From the NCBI GenBank assembly GCA_945980015.1, contig CAMFQI010000076.1, positions 1-6,453 on the forward strand: a stretch of DNA of 6,453 nucleotides, read 5' to 3'. The position numbers and the translations under genes are program-made. Under the pieces are notes generated by a model. That model ran no database searches. It was not told the DNA's origin and saw only the letters and a list, made by a program, of their open reading frames with translations. Below, piece after piece: positions 6,440 through 6,453 of this stretch (position 1 is its first letter; each line of letters begins with the position of its first letter). Origin of the DNA: an uncultured Eubacterium sp. GTDB taxonomy: Bacteria > Bacillota > Clostridia > Oscillospirales > Acutalibacteraceae.

Positions 6440-6453
6440 CTGTCTCTTATACA
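6440..6453. other. residual Tn5/Nextera transposase adapter at contig end
   Basis: CTGTCTCTTATACA is identical to the first 14 bases of the Tn5 mosaic-end adapter read-through sequence used in Nextera libraries, and it sits exactly at the last base of the window. A 14-base match at the very terminus is not credible by chance. The in-frame residues it would encode (LSLI) break the Ig-like repeat pattern. It should be treated as untrimmed adapter, not genomic DNA. Confidence 0.93.

Overview
The window reads as one end of a contig from a Gram-positive anaerobe of the class Clostridia (Bacillota), most like gut or rumen Oscillospiraceae/Ruminococcaceae. This rests on strong AAGGAGG-type ribosome binding sites, an AT-rich leader, tightly packed co-directional genes and the protein families present. 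The genus is not determinable from the sequence alone. All supported genes are on the + strand.

Layout: positions 1-46 may hold the last codons of an upstream gene, followed by a clear intrinsic terminator (70-105). An AT-rich leader (about 107-300) carries two short direct repeats and a weak candidate promoter. A single compact operon follows: a PP2C-type Ser/Thr phosphatase (301-1068); a membrane Ser/Thr kinase with a helical, non-PASTA outer domain (1082-2749); a single-pass membrane protein whose cytoplasmic tail carries six TTVL motifs, four of them in perfect ten-residue register (2765-3424); a four-helix membrane protein (3436-3915); and the start of a very large secreted protein (3908 onward). 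The secreted protein has a signal peptide, three related modules of about 150 residues and at least four Ig-like repeats of about 91 residues. Gaps are 13, 15 and 11 bp, then an 8-bp overlap, so co-transcription and translational coupling are likely.

Working model (inference): the kinase and phosphatase set the phosphorylation state of threonines in the TTVL array. Phosphorylated copies would act as multivalent docking sites for FHA-domain proteins, linking signalling at the inner membrane face to the small membrane protein and to the large surface protein of the same operon. No FHA gene lies inside the window, so the reader of the array is a prediction.

Data quality: the last 14 bases (6440-6453) match the first 14 bases of the Tn5/Nextera mosaic-end adapter and are almost certainly not genomic. 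The true sequence probably stops at about 6439, inside the fourth Ig-like repeat, so the C-terminus of the surface protein, and any cell-wall anchor, is not seen.
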